A DNA stretch of 47,091 nt from Lachnospiraceae bacterium UBA7729 (lineage in GTDB: Bacteria; Bacillota; Clostridia; Lachnospirales; Lachnospiraceae). Made by a program: the position numbers and the translations under genes. Below the pieces are notes generated by a model. The model saw nothing but the letters and a program-made list of their open reading frames with translations. It did no database searches and was not told where the DNA came from. This document shows, one piece after another, positions 9,617 through 17,942 of the stretch (positions are counted from its first letter, which is position 1; every line of letters begins with the position of its first letter). Where the stretch lies: assembly GCA_002482005.1 (NCBI GenBank), contig DLFD01000085.1, forward strand, positions 1 to 47,091, written 5' to 3'.

Positions 9617-10552
9617 TCACCCTGATTCTTTCATCGATTCGTTCAGTACCGTCAGAGCGTGCTGATCGTCCAGGATCCTCTGGATCGTTCCTCCTTCCTT
9701 TCTTTTTCCATCCGGAAGATCAATATGATATTTTTTCCGGTATTCGGCAGGCCGCATGGCGTATTCCTCCAGGAAAGCCCGGTTGAAGTACTTGGGGTCC
9801 GAAAAACCGCAGGCGATCGAGATGTCCAGAAGCGGAAGATCCGTCGCGGAAAGAAGCTGTCTTGCGTGCTGACAGCGGACTTTGCCAAGGTATGACTGAA
9901 AGCTGACTCCGAATGCATCCTTGAAGAAGTGAGAAAGGTAATACAGATTCAGTCCCATCTCATCTGCTATATCTCCAAGCATCAGCTTCTGCTGATAATG
10001 CCCGTCTATGTAATCTGTCAGAGTGATCATGCGCTTTGCACGTCTGGAACCAGAATCTGCCTCTTCCTCTGTCAGCCTGTGATAAGGAAGCTGACAGAGC
10101 ATCAGGTGAAAAAGGCTCAGTATTCCGGAAGAAACCTGTAATCCGTACCACTGTTTTTTCTCGAAAAAGGCTCTGCAGATATGGAAGAGTTTGTCCCTGA
10201 TCTGGGATACGCATCCGCTGCCTTCCGAAACTTTGGCGGAATCAAAACGTATCCTGCTCATATCCGGGTATTCTCTCAAAAAAAATGAAGCCGGTACCTG
10301 AAGGGAAAGGATCAGAGCCGGGTCCTGGCAGGAGAAAGAATGCCTCTCAAAAGGGTTGACCAGAAAACAGCCGCCTTTTCTGAGAACATGCTTTGCCTCT
10401 TTATATTCTATCAATGCCTCTCCTGACAGGACGGCGCCGATCTCAAAATCTCCGTGAATGTGCGGTGTCCTGCTAAGCAGGCTTACGGCAAAGATCCTGT
10501 AACTGGTATTTTCATGCTCTACGATCTCATATTCCTGCTTTGCTTCCGGCAT
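9617..10552 (-). CDS. AraC-family regulator with N-terminal cupin domain
   Basis: Regulator of 311 residues. The N-terminal cupin-like sensor includes PHIHGDFEIGAVLSGEALIEY and NPFERHSF. Two helix-turn-helix motifs of the AraC type follow (QQKLMLGDIADEMGLNLYYL and LLDISIACGFSDPKYFNRAF), then the PAEYRKKYH end. A charged tail of about 40 residues beyond the normal AraC end is unusual. GAGGTG lies 8 bases before the start. The gene converges on the galactosidase operon terminator. Its target is not obvious: the nearest upstream DNA holds a kinase remnant and the MFS gene. Confidence 0.9.
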   Translation of the reverse strand: MPEAKQEYEIVEHENTSYRIFAVSLLSRTPHIHGDFEIGAVLSGEALIEYKEAKHVLRKGGCFLVNPFERHSFSCQDPALILSLQVPASFFLREYPDMSRIRFDSAKVSEGSGCVSQIRDKLFHICRAFFEKKQWYGLQVSSGILSLFHLMLCQLPYHRLTEEEADSGSRRAKRMITLTDYIDGHYQQKLMLGDIADEMGLNLYYLSHFFKDAFGVSFQSYLGKVRCQHARQLLSATDLPLLDISIACGFSDPKYFNRAFLEEYAMRPAEYRKKYHIDLPDGKRKEGGTIQRILDDQHALTVLNESMKESG

Positions 10553-10640
10553 AGGCTGTTCACCTCGTCTCCTGTATGATGCGGATTACTCCGCTGCTGA
10601 ATATCGCGCGCACCGCGCGCACCGCGGATGCAATTCTCCG

Positions 10641-10742
10641 CTTCACTCCGATCTTTCCAAAAGGGAGATTATATGGTCAGCCTGGGGATCTACTGGAACC
10701 GGGGAAGCTGATCAACATGGAAGGTGCTGATGTCCGCAGAGG
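10641..10742 (+). pseudogene. Fragment of a PfkB-family sugar kinase (N-terminal end only)
   Basis: The reading frame gives TPIFPKGRLYGQPGDLLEPG and continues with KLINMEGADV. It matches residues about 15-47 of the intact kinase at 32544 almost residue for residue, and the DNA is clearly similar (about 85 percent by eye). The kinase start and everything after this segment are missing; the sequence then runs into unrelated codons. A 9-base tandem repeat (CGCGCGCAC) lies just upstream. It is a remnant of a second copy of the kinase gene. Confidence 0.85.
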
Positions 10743-10782
10743 CAGATGCAGGAAGGAAAGCCGCCTGACAGGGAGAGGAACC

Positions 10783-11979
10783 TTATGCGTAAACCTGACG
10801 GCGCCGCATTCTCCTGACGATGAGCACACAGATCACGAGAACGACCGGGAAGCCGATAGCTGACAGGACCCCGATATGCAGATCGTTGCCGAACTGCTGA
10901 GAGATATTGCCTACGATCGAAGGACCGAGAGTTCCTCCCAGGTCACCGCCAAGCGCAAGCATGGCGAACATGGCAGTTCCTCCCCGGGGCATGATCTGTG
11001 ATGAGATGCTGATAGAACCCGGCCACATGATCCCCACGGAAAAACCGCAGAGGGCACAGCCGATCAATCCAGCCATAGGATTGCGGGAGAGGCCTGCCAG
11101 GAGATAACAGAACAGGCAGAGGATCCCGGAACCTGCCATGAACGCGGTCAGATCCACTTTCTCTCCAAACTTTCCATAAAGGGTGCGGGACAGTGCCATG
11201 GCGATGGCAAAACCTGTCGGTCCGGCAATATCGCCAAGCGTTTTCGAGACTCCGAGAGCTGACTCCGCGAATGCCGACGCCCACTGCGCCATCGCGATCT
11301 CAGAGGCGCCTGCACACACCATAAGGACCAGAAGAAGCCAGAAAAGGCGGCTGCCGAGAAGCTCCCGGATCGTCATTCCCTTTCCGTCTTCCGTCAGAGT
11401 CTCGATCGGGCAGACTGCAAAATTAAAGATATTGAGAAGCGGGACCAGGGCCCAGACAACTGCCAGAATCTTCCAATGGTTCAGGCCAAAAAGCGCAAAA
11501 AAGGCTGTTGAACCAAGAATGACAGCAGCGGATCCCCAGCAATAGAAAGAGTGCAGCGTGCTCATGACCATATCTTTGTTATCGAACGGGCATGCTTCGA
11601 CAATTGGGCTTACCAGCACTTCGATCAGCCCGGCCCCAATGGCATAAAGTACCACGCAGATCAGGATCCCTGCAAAGGGGTCTGGCATCATGCCGGGAAC
11701 CACCGCAAGTCCCATCATGCCCAGACCTGATGTGACACAGGAGGCCAGAATGCAAGGACGATATCCAAGTCTGTCCACAACTTTTGCGCAAAGATAATCC
11801 GTGATCAGCTGGGTAAAGAAATATACAGTCGAGATCAGAGCCAGCCTGCTCAGACTGATTCCGTAGGTTTTGTAAAAGGTGACGTATAGCAGTGGAGCAA
11901 AATTCGCGCAGATCGCCTGCGTGATAAAACCCATATAGCAGGCGATCAATGTCCGTCTGTACTTATTTCCTGATTTCAT
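10783..11979 (-). CDS. MFS transporter
   Basis: Major facilitator superfamily protein of 398 residues with about 12 hydrophobic segments in two halves separated by a loop near residues 200-215. The motif between segments 2 and 3 (CAKVVDRLGYRPCIL) is the family signature DxxGxR in variant form. The C-terminal VRRMRRRQ follows the positive-inside rule. GGAGGAAG precedes the start. It is divergent from the AraC gene at 12119 and is probably controlled by it. The substrate is unknown; a small sugar would fit the many carbohydrate genes here, but this is inference. Confidence 0.9.
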   Translation of the reverse strand: MKSGNKYRRTLIACYMGFITQAICANFAPLLYVTFYKTYGISLSRLALISTVYFFTQLITDYLCAKVVDRLGYRPCILASCVTSGLGMMGLAVVPGMMPDPFAGILICVVLYAIGAGLIEVLVSPIVEACPFDNKDMVMSTLHSFYCWGSAAVILGSTAFFALFGLNHWKILAVVWALVPLLNIFNFAVCPIETLTEDGKGMTIRELLGSRLFWLLLVLMVCAGASEIAMAQWASAFAESALGVSKTLGDIAGPTGFAIAMALSRTLYGKFGEKVDLTAFMAGSGILCLFCYLLAGLSRNPMAGLIGCALCGFSVGIMWPGSISISSQIMPRGGTAMFAMLALGGDLGGTLGPSIVGNISQQFGNDLHIGVLSAIGFPVVLVICVLIVRRMRRRQVYA

Positions 11980-12070
11980 ATCCTTTCTTCCTCCATGATC
12001 GACTTAGCTGTCAGAATGAATCATACCTTATATTGCTGAGAGAATAGAAGATATTTTCTTGCCTGAATAT

Positions 12071-12083
12071 GGTAATATTTACC
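12071..12083. promoter_or_regulatory. Palindrome GGTAA-TAT-TTACC between divergent MFS and AraC genes
   Basis: Five-base arms around a 3-base centre, 36 bases before the AraC start, in the 139-base divergent region. The position fits an operator for the AraC-type regulator or another factor. Arms are short, so this is tentative. Confidence 0.4.
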
Positions 12084-12118
12084 CAGAGGAAAAGCAGCTC
12101 TGAAGGGAGGAGGATCAC

Positions 12119-13084
12119 ATGTCATTAAACAATATCGAACTGTCACCGGATCTGCATGAGATGACCAGGCAGGGCGATATGGACTTCCCGATCCAATATT
12201 ATATGGATGATTTTTCACGTCTGAGCGGTCTTTCGATCCCCCTGCACTGGCATCAGCAGCTTGAATTCTTTATGGTATTTCAGGGAGAGATAGAGGTCCA
12301 GGTCCTTCAGGATAAGATCAGACTGACGGAAGGTCAGGCGATCCTGATCAATCCTAATATCCTCCATGGCTACAGACAAGGGCCATGCGGCAGGGCACTC
12401 TGTCCGAATGTCGTTTTTTCTCCGGAGCTTCTCGGAGGAAAGATCGAGTCGATCAATTCGAAGTACATCGTGCCGCTCACGATGAATAAAAACCTTCCCT
12501 GCATGGTCTTTCGCGGGGAGGAAGAATGGCAGAAGAATATCCTGATCCTGCTTGACCGGCTTTTTTCAGTCCTTCAGAAATACGGTTCCTGCAATGAGAT
12601 CTCACGATGGCCAATACTTCCCTTCTCGGCAAACCAGATCTCTTCCGTCTCCTATGAGATGACGGTCCAGGATATTCTGAATCAGATCTGGCAATGTATC
12701 TATGCCCACCGGGAAGAGATTCCTTTGGCGGCTGCTAGCCACAATGACCTTGCCTCTTCCGTCCGGATACAGAGAATGATCACATTCATTGAAAAGAATT
12801 ACCAGAAACATATCACCCTTGAAGAGATCGCGTCTTCCGCTGACGTCGGGCGCAGCGAAGCCGCCAGGTGTTTCCAGAAATATATGGACATGTCTCCGGT
12901 CGGGTATCTGATTTCCTACCGGATCAGACAGGCTCAGACCTTTCTTCGCGAGACCGTCCTGACGATCGAGGAGATCAGTGAACGGTGTGGTTTTTCATCC
13001 CCTGGCTACTTTACCCGGGTCTTTAAGAGTATAGTGTCTGTCACACCCTCCCAATACCGGAATCCTGTCAATGCGGTCAAATGA
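12119..13084 (+). CDS. AraC-family regulator
   Basis: Regulator of 321 residues. The N-terminal cupin sensor shows PLHWHQQLEFFMVFQGEIEV and NPNILHGYR. The DNA-binding domain covers about residues 215-318: ITLEEIASSADVGRSEAARC is the first helix-turn-helix, LTIEEISERCGFSSPGYFTR the second, ending in VTPSQYR. A GGGAGGAGG ribosome site lies upstream of the ATG. Divergent orientation to the MFS transporter suggests it controls that gene. It is followed 63 bases later by a terminator. Confidence 0.92.
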   Translation: MSLNNIELSPDLHEMTRQGDMDFPIQYYMDDFSRLSGLSIPLHWHQQLEFFMVFQGEIEVQVLQDKIRLTEGQAILINPNILHGYRQGPCGRALCPNVVFSPELLGGKIESINSKYIVPLTMNKNLPCMVFRGEEEWQKNILILLDRLFSVLQKYGSCNEISRWPILPFSANQISSVSYEMTVQDILNQIWQCIYAHREEIPLAAASHNDLASSVRIQRMITFIEKNYQKHITLEEIASSADVGRSEAARCFQKYMDMSPVGYLISYRIRQAQTFLRETVLTIEEISERCGFSSPGYFTRVFKSIVSVTPSQYRNPVNAVK

Positions 13085-13104
13085 AATTGTGAGAATTTTT
13101 ATTC

Positions 13105-13133
13105 TTGACACAAGCCCCGGGAGGGGTTATAAC
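13105..13133 (+). promoter_or_regulatory. Near-consensus sigma-A promoter directly upstream of a terminator
   Basis: TTGACA (13105-13110), a 17-base spacer and TATAAC (13128-13133). Transcription would start at about 13140 and meet the terminator stem at 13147. It lies only 20 bases after the AraC stop. Confidence 0.65.
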
Positions 13134-13146
13134 ATGCTCATCAAGA

Positions 13147-13183
13147 GCGAAGAAGCTGACCAGAAAGCTTCTTCGCTTTTTTT
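13147..13183 (+). terminator. Rho-independent terminator
   Basis: An 11-base perfect stem (13147-13157 with 13166-13176), 8-base loop and a run of seven T. It can end the AraC transcript and would also stop any transcript from the promoter at 13105 after about 45 bases. Confidence 0.9.
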
Positions 13184-13204
13184 ATTTCGATAAATGGGTG
13201 ACCA

Positions 13205-13856
13205 AGTGAGTTGGACTGCAAATACGCAGAGATCAATGGACTTGGGACGTGTGATATGAAAGGAGGGTTGGCCGCTCAGATCACTGTCCTCCATCAGATG
13301 CTGGAGGAGGGGACGGCTTTCGACGGGACCATCCTGCTGACATGCGTGGCAGATGAGGAGGCTTTCTTGAAGGGGGCCCATCATCTCGCCGAAAAGCATC
13401 CCCGTGCGGACCTTTTTGTGATGGCGGAGGCACACTATGACAATGTGGTGGTCGGCGCGGACGGAAAGGCGCTTCTGACCCTGAACCTGACGGGGAAAGG
13501 AGGACACGCTGCAAGACCTGAGAGCGGCATCAACGCGGTCATCAGCATGGGAAGACTGCTAGGCGAGATGGATCGGGTTTGGACAAAGCACTATGAAGAG
13601 GGCGAATGCGGTTCATGGGCGCCGCTCCGGATCTGGTCCGATTACCCGGGCTACAGCCTGAATATCCCGGACCGGTGCCATGTGCTGCTGAACAAGCAGC
13701 TGAACATCGGAGAGGACGCGGAGGATTTCATCACTGGAACACAGCAGCTATGCCCTGCAGAATGTCCCCCTATCTCAGTGGCATATCCACGATTCTGATG
13801 TCAGGGTTGAGGTACACGCATGGACCGGGAACCTCATTTGCATCTCTGAAGAATGA
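13205..13856 (+). pseudogene. M20-family metallopeptidase/deacylase pseudogene
   Basis: An open frame from about 13211 to 13798 carries GLGTCDMKGGLAA, ADEEAFLKGAHHLAEKHP and a dimerisation domain around TGKGGHAARPESGINA. These are M20 (ArgE/DapE/ACY1) hallmarks, including the metal-binding Asp of CDMKGG and the paired Glu of DEE. About 90 N-terminal residues, with the first metal histidine, are absent. Near 13745 the homology shifts frame: another frame reads on as SYALQNVPLSQWHIHDSD and VRVEVHAW until a stop at 13854-13856. The C-terminal metal-binding part is also missing, so no active enzyme can be made. Confidence 0.85.
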
Positions 13857-13940
13857 CTATTCAATACTTTGTTGCGTTTACTTATATAAACTTGATAATG
13901 ATTCCATTTTGTTGTATTCTGCCATTGCGGAGGTGACGAA

Positions 13941-15254
13941 ATGACAGATTACAATCATCGGGATCTCTATTTAAATCAGCTGATCGCTTTTCAAGGTCAG
14001 GAGCCTGTCAAAGTGATCACGGGTGTGCGACGCTGCGGAAAATCCACCTTGATGAAACTCATGATCGAGCATCTCAAAGAAACGGGTATTCCCGACGGCC
14101 AGATCATCTATATGAATTTTGAATCTCTGAGTTTTGGCAGCATGACATACATTGACTTCTACAACTATGTAAAAGAGAGAATCCTTCCCGGGAAATGTAT
14201 GTACCTCTTTTTTGACGAGCCTCAGATCATTGACGAATGGAATCGCACCGTGAATTCCTTCCGGGTGGATTTCAACTGTGACATCTATCTGACCGGCTCA
14301 AACGCGCGTCTCCTTTCAGGTGAGTACGCAACCTATCTGTCTGGGCGTTACATCGAGATCAGGATGCTCCCGCTGTCTTTCAAAGAATTCATTGATTTTC
14401 AGGGGTACACGCTGCAGGACTACAAAACACCAATGGGCGGACTCAAAAAGCGCGCATATTCGAAGAATGGAGAGATGACAGAGATCCGGGACATTTTTGA
14501 GGCATATGTTCGTTATGGAGGCTTTCCCGTGTTGAAAGATATTGGACTGGAGCAGGATAAGGTTCTCACAGTCCTCGACGGGATCTACAGGACCGTTCTG
14601 ACAAGAGATATTCTCGAGCGTTCCCGCCTGAAAGATGAACCGCAAGTCACGGATCCAGTATTACTGGAGAAGGTCTCTCAGTTCCTCGCCGATAACATCG
14701 GGAGCAGTATATCGCTCAACAATATTTCAAACTCACTGGTGTCGCAGAATATGCTGATTGACCGGAAACGTCAGGGAAAGCCTGCCGTGCGGACAATAGC
14801 GAACTATGCTGACTCATTGGAGAAAGCATATCTCTTCTATCCCATCAAAAGGTTTGATATCAAAGGAAAAGAATTTCTGCAGACGCTGGGAAAATATTAC
14901 ATTGTAGATACCGGTCTGCGCAACTATATGCTTGGCTACAGAGGAATGGATACCGGCCACCAGCTCGAGAATATCGTTTATTTTGAGCTTCTGCGCAGGG
15001 GTTTTGATCCTGCTGTCGGGAAAGTCGGCAATAAGGAGATTGACTTCGTTGCCGTCAAAAATGAACAGAAAGTCTATTACCAGGTCACTGAGGAGATGTT
15101 GTCTGAAGATACCCGAAACAGAGAGCTGGAGCCGCTGAGAATCGTGAGAGACAGTTATGAAAAAGTTGTCCTTACTCTTGACACCAATATCAGGCAGACA
15201 GAGGACGGAATCAGAATTGTCAGCATACTGGATTTTTTGCTGGCGTCAACCTGA
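13941..15254 (+). CDS. AAA-type ATPase with DUF4143 domain (COG1373)
   Basis: ATP-binding protein of 437 residues. Walker A is GVRRCGKST (residues 28-36) and Walker B is YLFFDEPQ (D92, E93), followed by a sensor-like LTGSNARLLSGE, together the AAA_14 domain. The C-terminal part is DUF4143, ending in a PD-(D/E)XK-like segment with VGNKEIDFVAVK. GGAGGTGA lies before the ATG. The cellular role of this family is not established; such genes are often present in several divergent copies, and a second lies at 17943. The last codons run into a fragment of a MATE gene, so the 3' end abuts a rearrangement point. Confidence 0.9.
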   Translation: MTDYNHRDLYLNQLIAFQGQEPVKVITGVRRCGKSTLMKLMIEHLKETGIPDGQIIYMNFESLSFGSMTYIDFYNYVKERILPGKCMYLFFDEPQIIDEWNRTVNSFRVDFNCDIYLTGSNARLLSGEYATYLSGRYIEIRMLPLSFKEFIDFQGYTLQDYKTPMGGLKKRAYSKNGEMTEIRDIFEAYVRYGGFPVLKDIGLEQDKVLTVLDGIYRTVLTRDILERSRLKDEPQVTDPVLLEKVSQFLADNIGSSISLNNISNSLVSQNMLIDRKRQGKPAVRTIANYADSLEKAYLFYPIKRFDIKGKEFLQTLGKYYIVDTGLRNYMLGYRGMDTGHQLENIVYFELLRRGFDPAVGKVGNKEIDFVAVKNEQKVYYQVTEEMLSEDTRNRELEPLRIVRDSYEKVVLTLDTNIRQTEDGIRIVSILDFLLAST

Positions 15255-15361
15255 TCTTTGGAATGTATGGACTCGTCTGGACCCAGTTCCTCAGCGATTT
15301 TGTCATGATGATCATATCCATTGGAATCTATTGCCGGTTTTTGCGGAGAGTCGGGATATGG
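15242..15361 (+). pseudogene. C-terminal fragment of a MATE-family efflux transporter
   Basis: One frame reads GVNLIFGMYGLVWTQFLSDF then VMMIISIGIYCRFLRRVG, which resembles the last membrane helix and tail of MATE transporters. No upstream part exists; the frame before it belongs to the DUF4143 ATPase. It has no own start and is a relic. Confidence 0.65.
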
Positions 15362-15451
15362 ACTTCCGGACGGCGCTGCCGCATAATAGCAATGATGACA
15401 TTCTGTCTGAAGAAGTCTGGAATGAATCGGGAGATGGAGAAAATCATAACA

Positions 15452-16135
15452 ATGGATGAAGACAGGATATGTTTTGAAGCAGGAGGCAGGAAGCTCACGC
15501 TGTATAAGGCAGGCAGGCGGAATGCGCCGCTGATCGTGCTGAATAATTTTTCCGGGGACGGGAGCAGCATCGCCTCTCAGATGCGGATGATCGGCTGTCC
15601 GGACTGCAGCCTTCTTTCTATCGGAGAACTGAACTGGGACCATGATATGACGCCGTGGTATTGTCCGCCCTTGACGAAGAAGGATACCCCATGCACTGGC
15701 GGGGCAGATGAATACCTGCAGGTGCTGCTGGACCAGATTCTGAAGGAGACTCTTGCAAGGACCGATGGAGAGCCGGTGTATCTGGGGCTTGCCGGATATT
15801 CTCTGGCAGGTCTGTTTGCCCTATATGCCATGTACAGAACAGACCGTTTTGCGCGTGTCTGCAGTATGTCAGGCTCTCTGTGGTTTCCGGACTTCAGGGA
15901 GTTTGCGCTTTCCCATCCGCTGGTCAGAAAACCGGACAGACTGTATCTTTCTGTCGGTGACAAAGAAGCCAGGTCACGGATCAGGATGCTTCAGTCCGTG
16001 CAGGACAACACGGAGTTTCTGGCCGGTTTCTATCAGAAACAGGGAATTGAGACGGAATATGAACTCAATCCGGGCAATCATTATCAGGATGCGGCCCTTC
16101 GCTGTGCAAAGGGAATTGCCTGGATCCTGAAGTGA
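15452..16135 (+). CDS. Alpha/beta-hydrolase esterase
   Basis: Predicted serine esterase of 227 residues from the ATG at 15452, preceded by GGAGA; longer in-frame starts run back into the MATE remnant and are unlikely. The nucleophile elbow is GYSLAG (S117), an acidic residue lies in LSVGDKEARSR, and the catalytic histidine is in NPGNHYQDA near the end, the order expected for the fold. The general layout resembles the esterase D/IroE type of hydrolase. No signal peptide, so cytoplasmic. No linked pathway gives the substrate. Confidence 0.8.
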   Translation: MDEDRICFEAGGRKLTLYKAGRRNAPLIVLNNFSGDGSSIASQMRMIGCPDCSLLSIGELNWDHDMTPWYCPPLTKKDTPCTGGADEYLQVLLDQILKETLARTDGEPVYLGLAGYSLAGLFALYAMYRTDRFARVCSMSGSLWFPDFREFALSHPLVRKPDRLYLSVGDKEARSRIRMLQSVQDNTEFLAGFYQKQGIETEYELNPGNHYQDAALRCAKGIAWILK

Positions 16136-16269
16136 GAGAAGGGACACAAGAAGACAGCTGGAACAGAAAAGGAGAGGAGAAGAGTTCCCTATAACTGGGA
16201 GGAAGATGAACCAAGTGACTACAATGTTCCCATCGAGAACCACGAAGGGTTTTATGGGGACGGTTATGA

Positions 16270-17448
16270 ATGCAGATCGCCCAGAAGGTCGCGGAGAACA
16301 TGGGAAAGAAGCCCGTCTATGTCAAGATCGCATGGGGCGCCCTTACGGAAAGGCAGAAGCAGATGGTTAACGGAGAGAACGCGGACCTGGATTATTTCGG
16401 CCGCGATACGGGAGATGCCGGAAAGGATGATCCGCTCAATGAGGACGGCATCGGAGAAGATGAACTGCTGGTAGTAAGCTTCGGCACCTCATTCAATGAC
16501 AGCAGGACGAAGGATATCGGCGGGATCGAGAAGGCGCTGCAGAAGGCCTATCCGGACTGGTCGGTCCGCAGGGCTTTCACATCGCAGATCATCATCAACC
16601 ATGTGCAGACCCGGGACGGAGAGAAGATCGACAACATGGACCAGGCCATAGCGCGGGCGGCCGAGAACGGAGTGAAGAATCTGCTGGTCCAGCCGACCCA
16701 TCTCATGCACGGCGCGGAGTATGATGAGCTGATTGCATTGCTGGATGCCGTGAAAGATCAGTTCCAGTCGGTCAGCGTCGCCGAGCCTCTGCTGGGTGAA
16801 GTGGGAGCGGACACGTCCGAGATCAACGATGACCAGGTGGCGGCCGCCAAGGCTGTCACTGCACAGGCTGTGAAAGAGGCGGGCTACGGAAGCCTTGAAG
16901 AGGCGGCCGGTGACAGGACAGCCTTCATATTCATGGGACACGGGACCTCCCATGTCGCGAATGTGACCTACAGCCAGATGCAGGCAGCCATGGAAGATCT
17001 GGGCTATGAGAATGTCTTCATCGGCACGGTTGCGGGCAAACCGGAGGATACAGCCTGCCAGGCTGTCATCGGAAAGGTCCTCGGCGCGGGCTATACTAGG
17101 GTGGTCCTGAGACCGCTCATGGTCGCCGGCGGCGATCATGCAAACAACGACATGGCGGGCGATGACGAAGACTCCTGGAAGAGCCAGTTTAAGGCGGCGG
17201 GTTTTGAGAGCGTAGACTGCCAGATTGGCGGCCTGGGAGAGCTTCCGGACATCCAGCAGATCTATGTCACGCACGCAGGCGCGGCCGGAGCCAATTGTCG
17301 GCGCGTTCAAGACCTGCGATTCTATGTCGCGCACGCAGGCGCGGCCGGAGCCGGAGAAGCTGCCTCGGCCGGAACGGAAGGAGATGAGGTCCCCGGCTAT
17401 CCTCGGGAGACAGAAGCGGAAGCGGCCGGAGGGGGCGGATCTTCCTGA
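16270..17448 (+). CDS. CbiK-like sirohydrochlorin cobaltochelatase, probably missing its export signal and with a rearranged C-terminus
   Basis: A CbiK-type chelatase core begins at about residue 62 (LLVVSFGTSFNDSRTKDIGG). PTHLMHGAEYDE, FMGHGTSH and VAGGDHANNDMAGDD supply the metal-binding histidines. CbiK inserts cobalt into sirohydrochlorin; a fused leader of about 60 residues with DYFGRDTGDA is seen in exported members. Here no signal peptide is present: the frame starts at 16270, or at 16300 with GGAG five bases before, and upstream codons are closed by a stop. The C-terminus after IQQIYVTHAG holds an in-frame 60-base duplication and then an Ala/Gly/Glu-rich tail unlike the family. It may be a decaying gene. 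No other cobalamin gene is nearby. Confidence 0.75.
   Translation: MQIAQKVAENMGKKPVYVKIAWGALTERQKQMVNGENADLDYFGRDTGDAGKDDPLNEDGIGEDELLVVSFGTSFNDSRTKDIGGIEKALQKAYPDWSVRRAFTSQIIINHVQTRDGEKIDNMDQAIARAAENGVKNLLVQPTHLMHGAEYDELIALLDAVKDQFQSVSVAEPLLGEVGADTSEINDDQVAAAKAVTAQAVKEAGYGSLEEAAGDRTAFIFMGHGTSHVANVTYSQMQAAMEDLGYENVFIGTVAGKPEDTACQAVIGKVLGAGYTRVVLRPLMVAGGDHANNDMAGDDEDSWKSQFKAAGFESVDCQIGGLGELPDIQQIYVTHAGAAGANCRRVQDLRFYVAHAGAAGAGEAASAGTEGDEVPGYPRETEAEAAGGGGSS
17261..17352 (+). repeat. Two 32-base direct repeats inside the CbiK-like gene
   Basis: 17261-17292 and 17321-17352 differ at one base and are exactly 60 bases apart, so the frame is kept and the motif YVxHAGAAGA is repeated. It looks like a recent duplication. 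Confidence 0.85.
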
Positions 17449-17513
17449 GGATACGGTCCGGATCCCGACACCGGCAAGGGACATCTATCTCGCGAATTCC
17501 GCGGGCATGTGCC

Positions 17514-17663
17514 TATGACGAAACAGTATACGCCGATCTTCAATGTCTGCAAATCACGAGCGAGATTCCGGCAACTGCAGATGCGGTTCAGGAGACGTAC
17601 GAAAAGCTCTACGATTCCGGAAAGAATAACGCATGCAAGGTCCTTGTAGAATGGGATAACTGA
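17514..17663 (+). pseudogene. Unidentified coding remnant without a start
   Basis: A 49-codon frame reads YDETVYADLQCLQITSEIP and ends DSGKNNACKVLVEWDN before a stop. The amino-acid pattern looks coding, but no start or ribosome site exists and I do not recognise the family. It may be the true downstream part of the rearranged CbiK-like gene or of its neighbour. Confidence 0.35.
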
Positions 17664-17719
17664 TCTTATCGATCTGCATGAGCCGTCATTCTGTATGTAC
17701 TAGAAACTTCATGACACAG

Positions 17720-17748
17720 GGAGCCGGTTAAGTTACCGGCTCCTTTTT
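17720..17748 (+). terminator. Rho-independent terminator
   Basis: A 9-base stem (17720-17728 with 17735-17743), a 6-base loop and five T. It closes the CbiK-like gene and the following remnant. Confidence 0.85.
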
Positions 17749-17942
17749 GACTGCTTACATGATATTCATGATCGTTGTTCCTCAGAATAGGGATGATGCA
17801 CTTCGTCTACCCCCATTATATCAAGGTTTCTCCGGGCATTGCAGAGTTTCAATTGACGGTATTCAGCAAAACAATTAAAATAAAACCGATGAATTAATTA
17901 AAAACCGCCAAAATAAAGTTGATAGTTTTGAAACGAGGTGTG

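Noticed and set aside
13134..13193. 19-codon open frame with a good ribosome site behind the promoter at 13105
   Set aside because: It overlaps the terminator stem completely, so the codons are most likely a by-product of the hairpin.
17261..17352. Direct repeats as a possible CRISPR or attachment site
   Set aside because: Only two copies, in frame within a coding gene and with no integrase or cas gene near.
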